Virus record (IMG/VR): IMGVR_UViG_3300013104_000733 | Location: 1-26,513 of that record | DNA length: 26,513 nucleotides | DNA from: a virus | Strand: one strand, 5' to 3' | In this document: piece after piece, positions 7,293 to 15,862 of the stretch | Numbering within the stretch: position 1 is the first letter of the stretch | How the letters are laid out: each line of letters opens with the position of its first letter | Position numbers and translations under genes: made by a program | Notes under the pieces: generated by a model | What the model was told of the DNA's origin: nothing | Databases searched by the model: none | What the model saw: only the letters and a program-made list of their open reading frames with translations

Positions 7293-8446
7293 CCAGCCTG
7301 TTTTTCCACTAAGACGTAATCCACGTTTTCAACCATCAGCTCCAGGTTCAACAAGGTGGTAAATCCACTTTTATCGATGGTATGCACGATATTGGTAATC
7401 AGCCATTTTTGATTATCGATGACCGATTTAAAGCCCTGGGCTTTGACCGGCGTTTCAGGAATCAGCTTTGCAGCGCCCAGTGCCAGTAGGATCTTCAACG
7501 TAGCCCGGTTACGTTGCAGATCCTGCCACTTCGCTTTAGCCGCCTCCTCTGCTTCCTCCTGGCTACTGAAGTGCGTATTCAGTACATACAGCTTCTTATT
7601 GCTGCCAAAAACATAGGTTTTTCCCGGGTCTTGTTGCCCGATTGTGGGGATATTTTTGGCCGCCGGATGGACAGGGTTCACCGCCGGTGTTGCTGGCGGT
7701 ATCGTGTTGACGGTTATCCCTTTCTGCTGCGCCTTTTTCTGATCGTACCATTTTGCTTCAACGCCACTGTAATCGTCGCGCTTAAACAATTTGTACTCAT
7801 ACTTATCGCCATCCTGTCGGTTCAGATTCAGAAGTGGAATCGGCTGTCCGCTCACGGTCACGCCCTTCCCGGGGGCAAAGAACAGCAGCGTCTTATCTTT
7901 TATTGCCGCCACCGCGCCAACCAGCATTGCCAGCCGGGTAATGAACGTGCCGTCCGTTTCCTGTGTCTGATCGATATGCTTAATCTTTTTTCTGGCTATC
8001 TCCGGCCGCACGTCGGAGGTAAGTCCGTTACGTTTCGCGATTTTGTCCACAACCTCGCCAACCGTCATGTCTGGATACGAATCAGTGATTTTAACATCGA
8101 GCGAACCGCTAAAATCGGCGCTTCGGGCGACAACCGTTATCGTGTCCGGCGCGCCCTGGTAGGTGACCTGATCAATGATGTAGGAGCCTTTATCTGCAAG
8201 CGGCTGCCCCTTCCAGCCTATCTCTAAGACTATTTTCGCGCCAAAGGGCGGCATGACCAACTGGCCGTCACTGTCGTCGAGCACCAGGTCCAGCTGATCG
8301 ACCTCCAGGCCGCGGTTGTCCGTTAACTTCAGAGAAATCAGCCGTGGGCGAATATCTTCCGTTTTATCTTTCGTCTCAATTTTGATAGTAAAGTCCGGCG
8401 TAGGCGCGACGCGCAGGGGCACTGGAATCGGGACGATATCGCTCAT
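7289..8446 (-). CDS. D: Tail protein D (baseplate hub, late control D family)
   Basis: Homologue of P2 gpD, the hub component that links the tail tube to the spike gpV. The 385 residues compare with 387 in P2. Recognisable parts are the N-terminal PTPDFTIKIETKDKTEDIRP, the hub domain with VVARSADFSGSLD and TFITRLAMLVGA, and a C-terminal LysM-like region (about 290-340) followed by VDNQKWLITNIVHTID. Start: ATG at 8446, with GGAGG eight bases upstream, directly after the U stop codon; an ATG at 8461 lies inside U. It is followed by ogr in the same transcript. Confidence 0.93.
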   Translation of the reverse strand: MSDIVPIPVPLRVAPTPDFTIKIETKDKTEDIRPRLISLKLTDNRGLEVDQLDLVLDDSDGQLVMPPFGAKIVLEIGWKGQPLADKGSYIIDQVTYQGAPDTITVVARSADFSGSLDVKITDSYPDMTVGEVVDKIAKRNGLTSDVRPEIARKKIKHIDQTQETDGTFITRLAMLVGAVAAIKDKTLLFFAPGKGVTVSGQPIPLLNLNRQDGDKYEYKLFKRDDYSGVEAKWYDQKKAQQKGITVNTIPPATPAVNPVHPAAKNIPTIGQQDPGKTYVFGSNKKLYVLNTHFSSQEEAEEAAKAKWQDLQRNRATLKILLALGAAKLIPETPVKAQGFKSVIDNQKWLITNIVHTIDKSGFTTLLNLELMVENVDYVLVEKQAG

Positions 8447-8447
8447 C

Positions 8448-8951
8448 TCAGCGCCCTCCATTCAGCGCAGAAGTGGCGCTATTGATGACAGAGCCGACCC
8501 GTTGCGCTGCGTCGCTGACCCGGTTTTGCAGTTCTTCCGCCTGCCTTTTTAAGTCCCCGAACATACTGGTTAGTGAATCGTCTACCCGCATCAGGTTGAG
8601 GGTAAAGCCTATCTTGCGCGCGCTGCCGTCGCTGTAGAACTCCGTATGCGTCGCCGAGAAATCCGTCACAACAAACATGCCGTAAATAATGCCATTGCCG
8701 CCAATCAGCGGCCACGCCAGCCCTTCATCGGCCATAGTCTTCAGCGCCAGCAGTGTGACATTGCCGCCGGTGATTTCAGGCCGGAGTTCGCCAGACAGCT
8801 TGATTTTATCGTCGCCGCCGCCCAAAAACTGGGTCGACTCACGACGCCCCACGCGGCTGTTTTTCGCCCAGCGATAGGTAATGTCATGCTGTAAATTGTC
8901 GAAGGGAAGGGTTTGCCGTACAAACGGCATCATGCCTAATATCATCATCAT
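8448..8951 (-). CDS. U: Tail protein U
   Basis: Homologue of P2 gpU, a structural tail protein needed for tail assembly. The 167 residues (P2 159) align along the whole length: FVRQTLPFDNLQHDITYRW, SRVGRRESTQFLGGGDD, the ELRPEITGG motif, and GLAWPLIGGNGIIYGMFVV. The C-terminus is a polar helical tail. The start has three ATG codons in a row (8951, 8948, 8945), and which is used cannot be decided. It is spaced six bases from T and directly abuts D, so the three genes form one unit. Confidence 0.93.
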   Translation of the reverse strand: MMMILGMMPFVRQTLPFDNLQHDITYRWAKNSRVGRRESTQFLGGGDDKIKLSGELRPEITGGNVTLLALKTMADEGLAWPLIGGNGIIYGMFVVTDFSATHTEFYSDGSARKIGFTLNLMRVDDSLTSMFGDLKRQAEELQNRVSDAAQRVGSVINSATSALNGGR

Positions 8952-8957
8952 GGTTAA

Positions 8958-11204
8958 TTAATCCAGACTAAACATGGAGTTATAGCTATGGTCAGACGTG
9001 GACCATGGCGATGCAGTGGAATACTGCGCAACGGCCTGTCCAATCGCCTGAGGCTCACCTGTCGCATAGATATTGTTGGTGACCGTGTGCTGACGGTTAT
9101 CCACGTTTGAATTGTTAACCGAGGGCAAAGGCTGATTGAGCGTGCTGTTCAGGCTGGCGCGCGATGCAGCCGGACGGGCATCCGCGTTATCCTCATCCTC
9201 TTCATCCTGCTCGCGCATTTTGGGCGGAGGCAGCTTGTCTTTCACCTTGTCAGATTTCTCATCGATGATGCCAAGCTTGCCCAGCACCCAGTCAATGCCG
9301 CCTCGCAGCTGATTCAGGGCTTCACCGGGTAATTTGAGTGCCGTCGCCAGCATATTGCCGAAGCGCTGTCCCATCTCACCTGCCGAGGCCAGTTCCTGTT
9401 GAGAAAACTTCACCGGTTCCAGCAGCTTTGAGAACCAGGCTCCCAGCTCGGACACTTTATTGCTGAACCAGTCAAATACCGGCTTCAGCGGCGCGAACGC
9501 GTCGCTTATCGGCCCCATCGCCGCACTGAAGCCCTGAGCGATGCCGCTGATAAAGGCGCTAATCGGTTCCCAGTACTGATAAACCAGCATGGCCCCCGCC
9601 GCGATAGCGGCACCAAGCACCACCACCGGCAGCGTGATCGCTCCCAGCGTGGCCGTAATGGCGCCGCCGATGATGGCAAATGCACCGCCCAGCAGCTCCA
9701 CGCCCGCCATGATGGTGCTCAGCCCGCTAATGACCGGCCAGGCAATGTTCCCGACGCTGGCCAGGGAATCCACCAAGGTCAGCCCACCGGCCGCCAGCGT
9801 CAGCAGGCTGTCAGAAAGTTGAGGATTGATATTCATGACGCCGGTCAGAACGGACTGAACGGATAAGCCGTCCTGACTGATAGCTTGCAGGTTAGTATCC
9901 ACAGAGGCATCTGCTGCAGGCGGCTGGGCAGCGGGCGCCTGAGAGAGCTGATCCAGCCGGCCACTGGCCGCGCCCTTCATCAATGCTGCAGCAGGTGCGG
10001 CGCCCTGTTGACCAAAGATGGCCTGCAGATAAGTGGCCTGCTGGGCAGCGTCGAGCTTGTTTTTCTCAAACGCCGCCTGCACCTGGCTGAGCACCGCGAA
10101 AATGGGCTGACTGTTGCCCTGGTCGTCAGCGGTTTGCACATTCAACGCTTTAAGCGCGCTGTCTGCGCTGGCATCAGGCGCCTGAACGTGCGTTAACATC
10201 GCACTGGCGCCGGCGCCTGCCTGGCTGCCCGTTATACCGTTTTCCGCCAGCACGCCCATCATGGCCGCGGTCTGGCCAACGCTTACACCGGCGTCCTTCG
10301 CGGCTGGCCCTACGGCGACCATCGCCGTCTTAAGTGCGGCAAAATCGGGTGTTTTATTGGCAAAGGTCGATGAGAGCACGTCGCCTAACTGACCAACCTG
10401 GTCATCTGCAATGCCGAACGCGTTTTTAATATTGAGCACCAAAGACGCGCTTTCTTGCATGCTACGTTGCGTCGCGTTTGCAAGGTTAGCTACTGCCGGT
10501 GCTGCAGCTTTTGCCTCACCCGATGAGCCACCCGATTGCGTAATCGCCGCGCGGGCTTGCACAACCTCATTTGCAGGTGACAGATAATCGATAACTTTGC
10601 GACCCTTCTCGACAAAGTCTTTGGCTTTCGAACTGGCGCTTTGTACGTTATCTGCCAGCGCCATGCCCGCACGGTAACGTTCACGGGTGCGGTTGAGTTT
10701 GTCCTGACGCTGATTTAGCAGATTCATGGACTCACCCTGCGCATTGAGGGTGGATGTCGTGCGCTCTGTTTGTTGATTTAGCTTCTGGCGCTCGCTGCTC
10801 AACCGGCGCGTGGAAATTCCCGCCTCGTTCAGGGACTGGCGCTGATCCTGTACTGACTGACGCAGTTGAAGGTTTTTTTGCTGCAGCGCGTTAGCCGACT
10901 GACGCAGCTTATCCAGCGCCTGGGTTTGTTCCGCGGTAGGGTTTTGAGTGTTTTTAAGTTGAATGGCAAGTGCCGCTGCTTCTGCCCGGGTATTTTTAAG
11001 ATTTTGTTGGGTCAGCGTCAGTTCTTTGCGGGTTTCACGGAACCCTTCAATCTGCGCGGATTTGGCGTTGAGCTCGTCCAGGCGATCCTGCGTTTCCTGG
11101 ATATCCGCAGACAGCTTTTCGGTTTCTTTACGTACGGCATTGAACGGGCGCGTAGCCCGATCAACCGCTTCCAGCAGCACTTGCAGCTTGAGCGTGTTAC
11201 TCAT
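8958..11204 (-). CDS. T: Tail tape-measure protein T
   Basis: Sets tail length and threads the tube lumen. The 748 residues are somewhat shorter than P2 gpT (815), predicting a tail roughly 8 percent shorter if the usual proportionality holds. The first 170 residues form a long charged coiled coil (repeated LTQQNLKNTRAEAAALAIQL-type heptads). A TP901-like core follows (about 190-400, including AAMMGVLAENGITGSQAGA). A glycine/alanine-rich hydrophobic stretch of possible membrane segments lies at about 475-545. The tail is polar and Asn-rich. The ATG at 11204 overlaps the end of the E' frame (ATGAGTAA), so translation of T is coupled to the frameshift product. Confidence 0.93.
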   Translation of the reverse strand: MSNTLKLQVLLEAVDRATRPFNAVRKETEKLSADIQETQDRLDELNAKSAQIEGFRETRKELTLTQQNLKNTRAEAAALAIQLKNTQNPTAEQTQALDKLRQSANALQQKNLQLRQSVQDQRQSLNEAGISTRRLSSERQKLNQQTERTTSTLNAQGESMNLLNQRQDKLNRTRERYRAGMALADNVQSASSKAKDFVEKGRKVIDYLSPANEVVQARAAITQSGGSSGEAKAAAPAVANLANATQRSMQESASLVLNIKNAFGIADDQVGQLGDVLSSTFANKTPDFAALKTAMVAVGPAAKDAGVSVGQTAAMMGVLAENGITGSQAGAGASAMLTHVQAPDASADSALKALNVQTADDQGNSQPIFAVLSQVQAAFEKNKLDAAQQATYLQAIFGQQGAAPAAALMKGAASGRLDQLSQAPAAQPPAADASVDTNLQAISQDGLSVQSVLTGVMNINPQLSDSLLTLAAGGLTLVDSLASVGNIAWPVISGLSTIMAGVELLGGAFAIIGGAITATLGAITLPVVVLGAAIAAGAMLVYQYWEPISAFISGIAQGFSAAMGPISDAFAPLKPVFDWFSNKVSELGAWFSKLLEPVKFSQQELASAGEMGQRFGNMLATALKLPGEALNQLRGGIDWVLGKLGIIDEKSDKVKDKLPPPKMREQDEEDEDNADARPAASRASLNSTLNQPLPSVNNSNVDNRQHTVTNNIYATGEPQAIGQAVAQYSTASPWSTSDHSYNSMFSLD

Positions 11205-11648
11205 CTGAGGTTACTCCACTGCGGATCATCACTCTATGCCGCCAGTCGAGTAACTCTTCCAGCGACATGGGATACATTTCTGAGGGTGGCCAGTGAAAAA
11301 CGCTGGCAATATCGGCCATCAGGTCATTGACCGTCAGATCGCGGGGCCAGCTTACGCGGCCGATTTCGCTGACAAAAAACCAATCACCTTGCCGCCCAGG
11401 GCAATCAGGTCAACTGGGTCCAGTGCGTTGCACTCTGCTTTGGTCAGCGATGGCATGGTGATGCGGGGCAGCACCATCAACAGGGCATCCACATCGGACG
11501 AGGCCAGATCAGCCAGCCGCACACCGCGCAGCGCGCCGGCGGTCGGTTTCACCAGCTCAACCTGAGCGATCACCACATCGCCACGTGAAATCGGGCTTTC
11601 CAGCACCACCAGGTTTTCTTTCAGTTCTGGCTTATCAAGCTGTTCCAT
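11197..11648 (-). CDS. E: Tail assembly chaperone E+E' (programmed -1 frameshift product)
   Basis: Ribosomes that slip by -1 on the heptamer T TTT TTG (plus-strand 11373-11379, read in reverse) leave the E frame and continue to a TAA at 11197-11199. The extension reads VSEIGRVSWPRDLTVND and then FHWPPSEMYPMSLEELLDW, closely like P2 E' (FHWPPAEM...LPELMDW). The heptamer is the same as in P2 and lies near the end of E, as in other long-tailed phages where a fixed ratio of short to extended product chaperones the tape measure. E' has no start of its own. Conservation of slip site and reading frame shows selection for tail assembly. Confidence 0.9.
11352..11648 (-). CDS. E: Tail assembly chaperone E (unshifted product)
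   Basis: 98 residues (P2 gpE 91). N-terminal MEQLDKPELKENLVVLESPI, then RGDVVIAQVELVKPTAGALRG and LMVLPRITMPSLTKAECNAL, the typical gpE pattern. It binds the tape-measure protein before tube polymerisation. The start ATG at 11648 follows a GGAG-like site within a 54-base gap after FII. The -1 frameshift near its end produces E+E'. Confidence 0.92.
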   Translation of the reverse strand: MEQLDKPELKENLVVLESPISRGDVVIAQVELVKPTAGALRGVRLADLASSDVDALLMVLPRITMPSLTKAECNALDPVDLIALGGKVIGFLSAKSAA

Positions 11649-11702
11649 TTTTTCTCCATCCCAATCAAGAGGGGCCAGCGCAGGACGCGCCGGCCGTTGT
11701 TA

Positions 11703-12215
11703 TTACACCAGGCCGAGGTTTTTACGGCGCTGTTCCAGACGATCGACGCCGTTGACCTTCTCCACCATGTTGACGGTGTCGATTTCAATCAGCTCTTTGC
11801 CATTCCAGGTCAGTTTGAAATAGGTGTTTTTACTGGTGATTTTGGTTTCGGTGTTTTCGCCCTGTTTGGCTTCACCGAAGTCAAAGGACTGGTGCTTACC
11901 GCGTACTTCGATTTCCACGGCGATTTCTTCGCCGGTGTCATCACGCTGATAAGAACCGGTGAAACGCAACGGTACGTTCGCCATCGCGCCCCACTGGCTT
12001 AATACCAGCTCATCCATCCCGCCCAGCGTCCACTCCATATCGAGTGCCGCATCGTCCAGGCCGTTATCAATGAATGCCGCACCGTTCATACCGCCAGCGC
12101 GGTAGGTATCCAGCTTGCGAGACAGCTTCGGCAGCGTAACTGCGGTGACGATGCCCTGATAGCTGTTTGAATCGTTGAAGAGGTTCAACCCCTTGAGTTT
12201 ACGTGGCAGTGCCAT
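11703..12215 (-). CDS. FII: Tail tube protein FII
   Basis: Major tube subunit that polymerises inside the contractile sheath. The 170 residues (P2 172) begin ALPRKLKGLNLFNDSNSYQG and include TLPKLSRKLDTYRAGGMNGA and the GGMDELVLSQWG block, all signature parts of the P2 FII family. It lies 12 bases after FI. An intact frame supports a functional contractile tail. Confidence 0.95.
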   Translation of the reverse strand: MALPRKLKGLNLFNDSNSYQGIVTAVTLPKLSRKLDTYRAGGMNGAAFIDNGLDDAALDMEWTLGGMDELVLSQWGAMANVPLRFTGSYQRDDTGEEIAVEIEVRGKHQSFDFGEAKQGENTETKITSKNTYFKLTWNGKELIEIDTVNMVEKVNGVDRLEQRRKNLGLV

Positions 12216-12227
12216 TTATCCGGCTCC

Positions 12228-13397
12228 TTAGCTGTTTACGGATGCGGCGAAGTTCGCCAGATAGGTATCGGTGATGCGCTGACGCAGGGTCAGATCTTCC
12301 AGCGGCGGCACCGGCGTGTAGTCGTAATCGATAAACAGTTTGCCCGCCTTCAGGCTCTCTTTATCGTTGGCGCTTTCGTCGTACCAGCAGTTGGCGCCCA
12401 GCAGATAACCGGCGCTGACCAGCTCACGGAACTTGGCATTGATACCGGCGATGATTTCGCGTACCAGTACTGGCGTCAGCGGTTTGTCGTTGGCCCACAT
12501 GTGCGCTTCCGCCATGGTATCGGCCAGAACCTGTGCTGAACGGGTGTAGTTTTCAAAGGCAAAAAGTGGATCGTCACTGCAGGTGCGGTTGCCCCAGAAA
12601 CGGAAACCGTCCTTGCGAATCAGCGTGGTAACACATTTTTCGTTCAGCAGATCGGCATCGGTGCCGGTCTGTTGCAGATCCCAGAAAACATCTGCAGAGA
12701 TACCCGTCACGCCATTGACGCCCACGTTAGACAGGGTTTTATGCCAGCCGGTGTCGTTGTCAATTTTGGCGCGCAGACCCAGCGCACGTGCGGTGGCATA
12801 AGCCATTTCAGATTTATTGGTTGCCGTGTTCCAGGCAATAAAATCTGGCCAGATCACCATCAGCTCGCGCTGGCTGAAGTTTTCGCGGTACTTCATGGCG
12901 TCAGAAATGGTTTTGCTGTTCCAGGCAGAGACGTAGGCAAAGCCACGCAGCTGCTGGGCAATGCTGGCCAGCGCTGTCGCCACTTCCAGCGAATCCAGAC
13001 CCGGCACGCCAAGAATGCGCGGTTTAACACCCAGCTGCGTTTGCGCGCTGAGCAGCGCCTTCATGCCGGTGTATTTACCGTTCGCATCCGTCGAGCCAAT
13101 CAGGTTAGAGGTGGTTTCAGCCTGGCTCGCGCCTTCTGCTACGCGAACCACGACGGTTACCGGCTTCGCCTGGTCAGCAATCGCCTGCAGCGCGGCTGCT
13201 AACGTGCCTTTGGTGCCGGCTTTACCGATAGCTGCCTGCACGTTGGTCAGCAGAACAGGTGTGTTAAGAGGAAATGCCGTTGCATCAGCATCTTCTGCGG
13301 TGCAGATCATGCCAACAATGGCGGTTGAAACTGTTGAAATGGTGCGTGTACCGTCATTGACTTCGACGACGCGGACACCGTGATGAAAATCAGACAT
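12228..13397 (-). CDS. FI: Contractile tail sheath protein FI
   Basis: Forms the outer sheath whose contraction drives the tube through the target envelope. The 389 residues compare with 396 in P2. Family features are the N-terminal [18 protein letters not shown], the central [12 protein letters not shown] and [14 protein letters not shown], and the C-terminal [27 protein letters not shown], the part that handshakes with neighbouring subunits. Start: ATG at 13397 with CGGAG nine bases upstream; a GTG three codons earlier is less likely. It heads the FI-FII-E-T-U-D-ogr block. Confidence 0.95.
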   Translation of the reverse strand: MSDFHHGVRVVEVNDGTRTISTVSTAIVGMICTAEDADATAFPLNTPVLLTNVQAAIGKAGTKGTLAAALQAIADQAKPVTVVVRVAEGASQAETTSNLIGSTDANGKYTGMKALLSAQTQLGVKPRILGVPGLDSLEVATALASIAQQLRGFAYVSAWNSKTISDAMKYRENFSQRELMVIWPDFIAWNTATNKSEMAYATARALGLRAKIDNDTGWHKTLSNVGVNGVTGISADVFWDLQQTGTDADLLNEKCVTTLIRKDGFRFWGNRTCSDDPLFAFENYTRSAQVLADTMAEAHMWANDKPLTPVLVREIIAGINAKFRELVSAGYLLGANCWYDESANDKESLKAGKLFIDYDYTPVPPLEDLTLRQRITDTYLANFAASVNS

Positions 13398-13477
13398 CTG
13401 TAGCACTCCGTGTTGTGGGTGTGCTCAGAGTGTCAGGTCAGTGAAAAGGATGCATGCGATTGCGGTTTGCTGATCGT

Positions 13478-14056
13478 TCAGTAAGAAGAACCGCGTAAAT
13501 GGTGCTGTTTTGGCGCTGGAATATAACGATAAATGGTTTTGGTTGAAACATCTAATACGAGTGCAACCTGATGAAGCGTGGCGCCATTCGCCATCATCCG
13601 TTCCGCTCTGGCAACGACTTCCGGTGTCATAATGCGCCGGCGGCCACCAATGCGTCCTTTCTCACGCGCAGCGGTCAGGCCGGCACGCGTTCGCTCGACA
13701 ATCAATTCGCGCTCCATCTCCGCCAGTGCGCCCATCACATGAAAGAAAAAACGGCCCATCGGTGTGCTGGTATCGATGCTGTCCGTGAGGCTACGAAAGT
13801 TTACCCCGCGTTCGCGCAGCTCCTCGGTGAGCATGACCAGGTGACGCATGCTGCGGCCCAGTCGATCGAGCTTCCATACCACCAAAGTATCGCCCTCTTT
13901 TAACGTCCGCAGCGCCCGCTTTAAACCAGGCCGCTCGCTGGTCTTGCCGCTGATTTTATCCTCAAAAATCTGTTCACAATTTGCGCTCTGCAGCGCATTC
14001 CGTTGCAAATCGGTGTTTTGGTCATTTGTTGACACCCTGACATAGCCAATCAGCAT
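13478..14056 (-). CDS. Serine DNA invertase (Gin/Cin/Pin type)
   Basis: Site-specific recombinase that inverts the adjacent fibre segment. The 192 residues (Gin 193) carry the catalytic serine at position 9 (IGYVRVSTNDQNTDLQ). The catalytic arginines lie in VWKLDRLGRSMRHL. The long dimerisation helix includes GRFFFHVMGALAEMERELI, and the Hin-type DNA-binding helix-turn-helix is GATLHQVALVLDVSTKTIYRY. Start: ATG at 14056 after GGAG. The gene sits about 65 bases from the first crossover site and reads away from it, the standard arrangement in Mu, P1 and invertible tailocins. Such enzymes need the host Fis protein bound at an enhancer, often inside the invertase gene; I did not identify that enhancer by eye. 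Confidence 0.95.
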   Translation of the reverse strand: MLIGYVRVSTNDQNTDLQRNALQSANCEQIFEDKISGKTSERPGLKRALRTLKEGDTLVVWKLDRLGRSMRHLVMLTEELRERGVNFRSLTDSIDTSTPMGRFFFHVMGALAEMERELIVERTRAGLTAAREKGRIGGRRRIMTPEVVARAERMMANGATLHQVALVLDVSTKTIYRYIPAPKQHHLRGSSY

Positions 14057-14121
14057 CGTTTTTTCTCCGGTAAAAGGTGAGGAGTTTGCCATTGTGCAGG
14101 TGAGGCGGGCCAGGGGTTTGT

Positions 14122-14147
14122 TTCATCAAAACCTCGGTTTGGGAGAG
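14122..14147 (+). other. Crossover site of the fibre switch (invertase-proximal)
   Basis: A 26-base site: arm TTCATCAAAACC, central TC (14134-14135), arm GGTTTGGGAGAG. Nineteen bases (AAAACCTCGGTTTGGGAGA) recur inverted at 16373-16391. The form resembles the known gix/cix sites (AAACC - two bases - GGTTT core with 12-base arms). The core dinucleotides of the two sites match in inverted orientation, as needed for inversion. Confidence 0.85.
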
Positions 14148-14870
14148 AAGTTTTCTGGCAGGCTTATTCGTACGATTGTTATGAGCACATCTGGCAATTA
14201 CACACCTGATCCGGAGGCAAAGAAAGTACGTTGCCAATTAGTCGGTGCGGGGGCTAGTGGAAGTAGTCCTGCAACAACAGATGCTGCTTCATATACTGCT
14301 GCTGGTGGGGGCGGTGGTGGCGGAGGGTTTGTGGAATTTGAAATTGATCTTATCGTTACAAAAATTACCAACTTACCCGTGACTATAGGATTGGGTGGTG
14401 CAAGTGTCACTGGTTCAGTAGGTATTATTGGAGGAACAACTTGGTTCGGAACCAAAATTTATGCATCGGGCGGAAGTTCAGGTTCTATTTCCACACGTCC
14501 ACAAGTTAATTACACAAATGCGGTTAATTCTCTTATGGTCATTCCAGGTGTTCCAGGGATTGGGGAATTCAAAGAAACAGAATTGGGTTATAAGCTTTTG
14601 CGTAAATCTAACGGTACTTATGGGGGCTGGGGGTACTTGGGAACACAAGGGCAACTTGGTGGATCAGGTGGTGCAAGTATGCTATCCGGAGAAGTATTCG
14701 CTGCGGGTAATGGAGGTTTTGGTAATAATGGGGCAGATGCAGGTTATGGCGCTGGAGGCAGTGGGACATGTAACTTGTATAATGATCCTTATCCTGAAGT
14801 GCTTACTTACTCTGCCAAACCATCAGGCGCAGGTGCCAATGGCGTTGCAATCTTTTATGAGTACTCATAA
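14136..14870 (+). CDS. Silent alternative C-terminal cassette of the tail fibre
   Basis: An open frame runs on the plus strand from the crossover site without a good start of its own (no ribosome-binding site upstream of the shared NLGLGE). After inversion the constant fibre N-terminus (about 202 residues) would be joined in frame here, because NLGLGE is encoded in the same phase at both sites. The cassette adds about 245 residues, predicting a fibre of roughly 447 residues. It is rich in glycine (a run of eight Gly, then TIGLGG, GGTTWFG, GGSGGAS, GGFGNNGADAGYGAGGSG) and ends GAGANGVAIFYEYS, the style of glycine-rich phage fibre-tip domains. Lower GC than the constant part suggests separate origin. 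In the present orientation it is not expressed as a fibre. Confidence 0.85.
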   Translation, partial: GLGEKFSGRLIRTIVMSTSGNYTPDPEAKKVRCQLVGAGASGSSPATTDAASYTAAGGGGGGGGFVEFEIDLIVTKITNLPVTIGLGGASVTGSVGIIGGTTWFGTKIYASGGSSGSISTRPQVNYTNAVNSLMVIPGVPGIGEFKETELGYKLLRKSNGTYGGWGYLGTQGQLGGSGGASMLSGEVFAAGNGGFGNNGADAGYGAGGSGTCNLYNDPYPEVLTYSAKPSGAGANGVAIFYEYS

Positions 14871-15082
14871 TGAATAAGCAATATGCAGTAATAAAAAATG
14901 GCGATTGTGTCGTTGAGAACACTATTGTAGCACCGGCTGATTATCAGATTGATGGTTTTTATTTAATAGAGTTGAGTGAAAATAATCATGCTCAGCCAGG
15001 TGCATTTTACAATTCTGAAAGCGGAAGGTTTTATGGTGATAGCGATTATATGACAGACTATAAAAAATTCACAATAGGATAA
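14870..15082 (+). CDS. Small gene paired with the silent fibre tip
   Basis: 70 residues (MNKQYAVIKNGDCVVENTIV...), with ATG overlapping the cassette stop codon (TAATG), so it is translationally coupled to the silent tip. It begins with a short beta-rich motif (YAVIKNGDCVVENTIVAPADY) like other small phage proteins next to fibre genes. It probably replaces the Tfa chaperone for the glycine-rich tip after inversion. AT-rich like the cassette. No family is recognised with certainty. Confidence 0.65.
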   Translation: MNKQYAVIKNGDCVVENTIVAPADYQIDGFYLIELSENNHAQPGAFYNSESGRFYGDSDYMTDYKKFTIG

Positions 15083-15212
15083 GGTTATTTTTAGTGGTGA
15101 CTATTTTAAGCGGCATTTCGATAGGGATAAGATAAGTTATAGAGTTGTTCTAAATTTATTTATTTAAATTCTAGCACTTTGCTCTTTGTAAAACTGCCTG
15201 AAAAATTAGGCT

Positions 15213-15242
15213 AAAGGTAGCGTTTATCGCTACCTTTTTTTT
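15213..15242. terminator. Bidirectional terminator inside the invertible segment
   Basis: AAAGGTAGCG (15213-15222) pairs perfectly with CGCTACCTTT (15228-15237), with a T run on the plus strand and a shorter A run on the other side. It lies between the two convergent chaperone genes, so it ends the fibre transcript in either orientation of the segment. Confidence 0.88.
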
Positions 15243-15268
15243 CACAAACGCTTAATTCTCAAACGCTA

Positions 15269-15862
15269 TTAAGGTTTTTTCGGCCAGCTAATCTCAGGGG
15301 CTGTCGAAACATCCACGACCTTGACAGCAGATTTATATGCCATCCATGCTGAAAGCTTTGCTTTATCAGTATCGCTAATATCTCCAAGCAATAATTCAAT
15401 TCGCCAGTCAGATATCATCATTTCAACTTCACTCAAAAGTTCTCGACGAAATTTTTCAGCACTTGCTATATCTGCTTCGTGTTGGGCCACCAGATCCAAA
15501 ATCCAGTTATCCCCGTCCCATTTATCATATTGTGAGTCTGGCTTTTTGGGCGTGGTACTTATTGGATAATCTCCCAAATTTTTTATAATAAATGGTTTTC
15601 CGTTTGTAATGTCATAAACGGTTTCACCCCGATGATCGCTAACATACTCCCAAGATAAAAGATCTTCAGCCCTGCAAACCGCCATTCCATCCTTATTTTT
15701 TAAAGGCGCATCGATACATGAATTGGCAGGAATGCCAACACCTAAAGCCAGACTTTCAATGCCGGATGAAAGGTATTCACGTGAGATCTCATCGAAATTA
15801 TAAACTCTGACGTCCCCAGCCTTAACGGCTATAAAGTTTTTATCTAATTCAGCCTGATTCAT
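15269..15862 (-). CDS. G: Tail fibre assembly chaperone (Tfa family), active orientation
   Basis: 197 residues of the Tfa/P2 gpG type, which fold and may cap the fibre tip. The conserved C-terminal part includes SQYDKWDGDNWILDLVAQHE and ISDWRIELLLGDISDTDKAKLSAWMAYKSAVKVVD, ending APEISWPKKP, which is the usual Tfa signature. ATG at 15862 overlaps the end of the fibre gene. The gene lies entirely inside the invertible segment, so it is switched together with its cognate fibre C-terminus. Confidence 0.92.
   Translation of the reverse strand: MNQAELDKNFIAVKAGDVRVYNFDEISREYLSSGIESLALGVGIPANSCIDAPLKNKDGMAVCRAEDLLSWEYVSDHRGETVYDITNGKPFIIKNLGDYPISTTPKKPDSQYDKWDGDNWILDLVAQHEADIASAEKFRRELLSEVEMMISDWRIELLLGDISDTDKAKLSAWMAYKSAVKVVDVSTAPEISWPKKP

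Noticed and set aside
7514-8227. A 237-codon plus-strand frame
   Set aside because: Entirely antisense to gene D; basic, Cys/Arg/Leu-rich composition typical of a shadow frame, with no ribosome-binding site.
10866-11330. A 154-codon plus-strand frame
   Set aside because: Antisense to the coiled-coil part of the tape measure and to E'; the low-complexity Leu/Phe/Arg content mirrors the helix repeats on the other strand.
12672-13202. A 176-codon plus-strand frame
   Set aside because: Antisense to the sheath gene FI, which is certain; no start signal.
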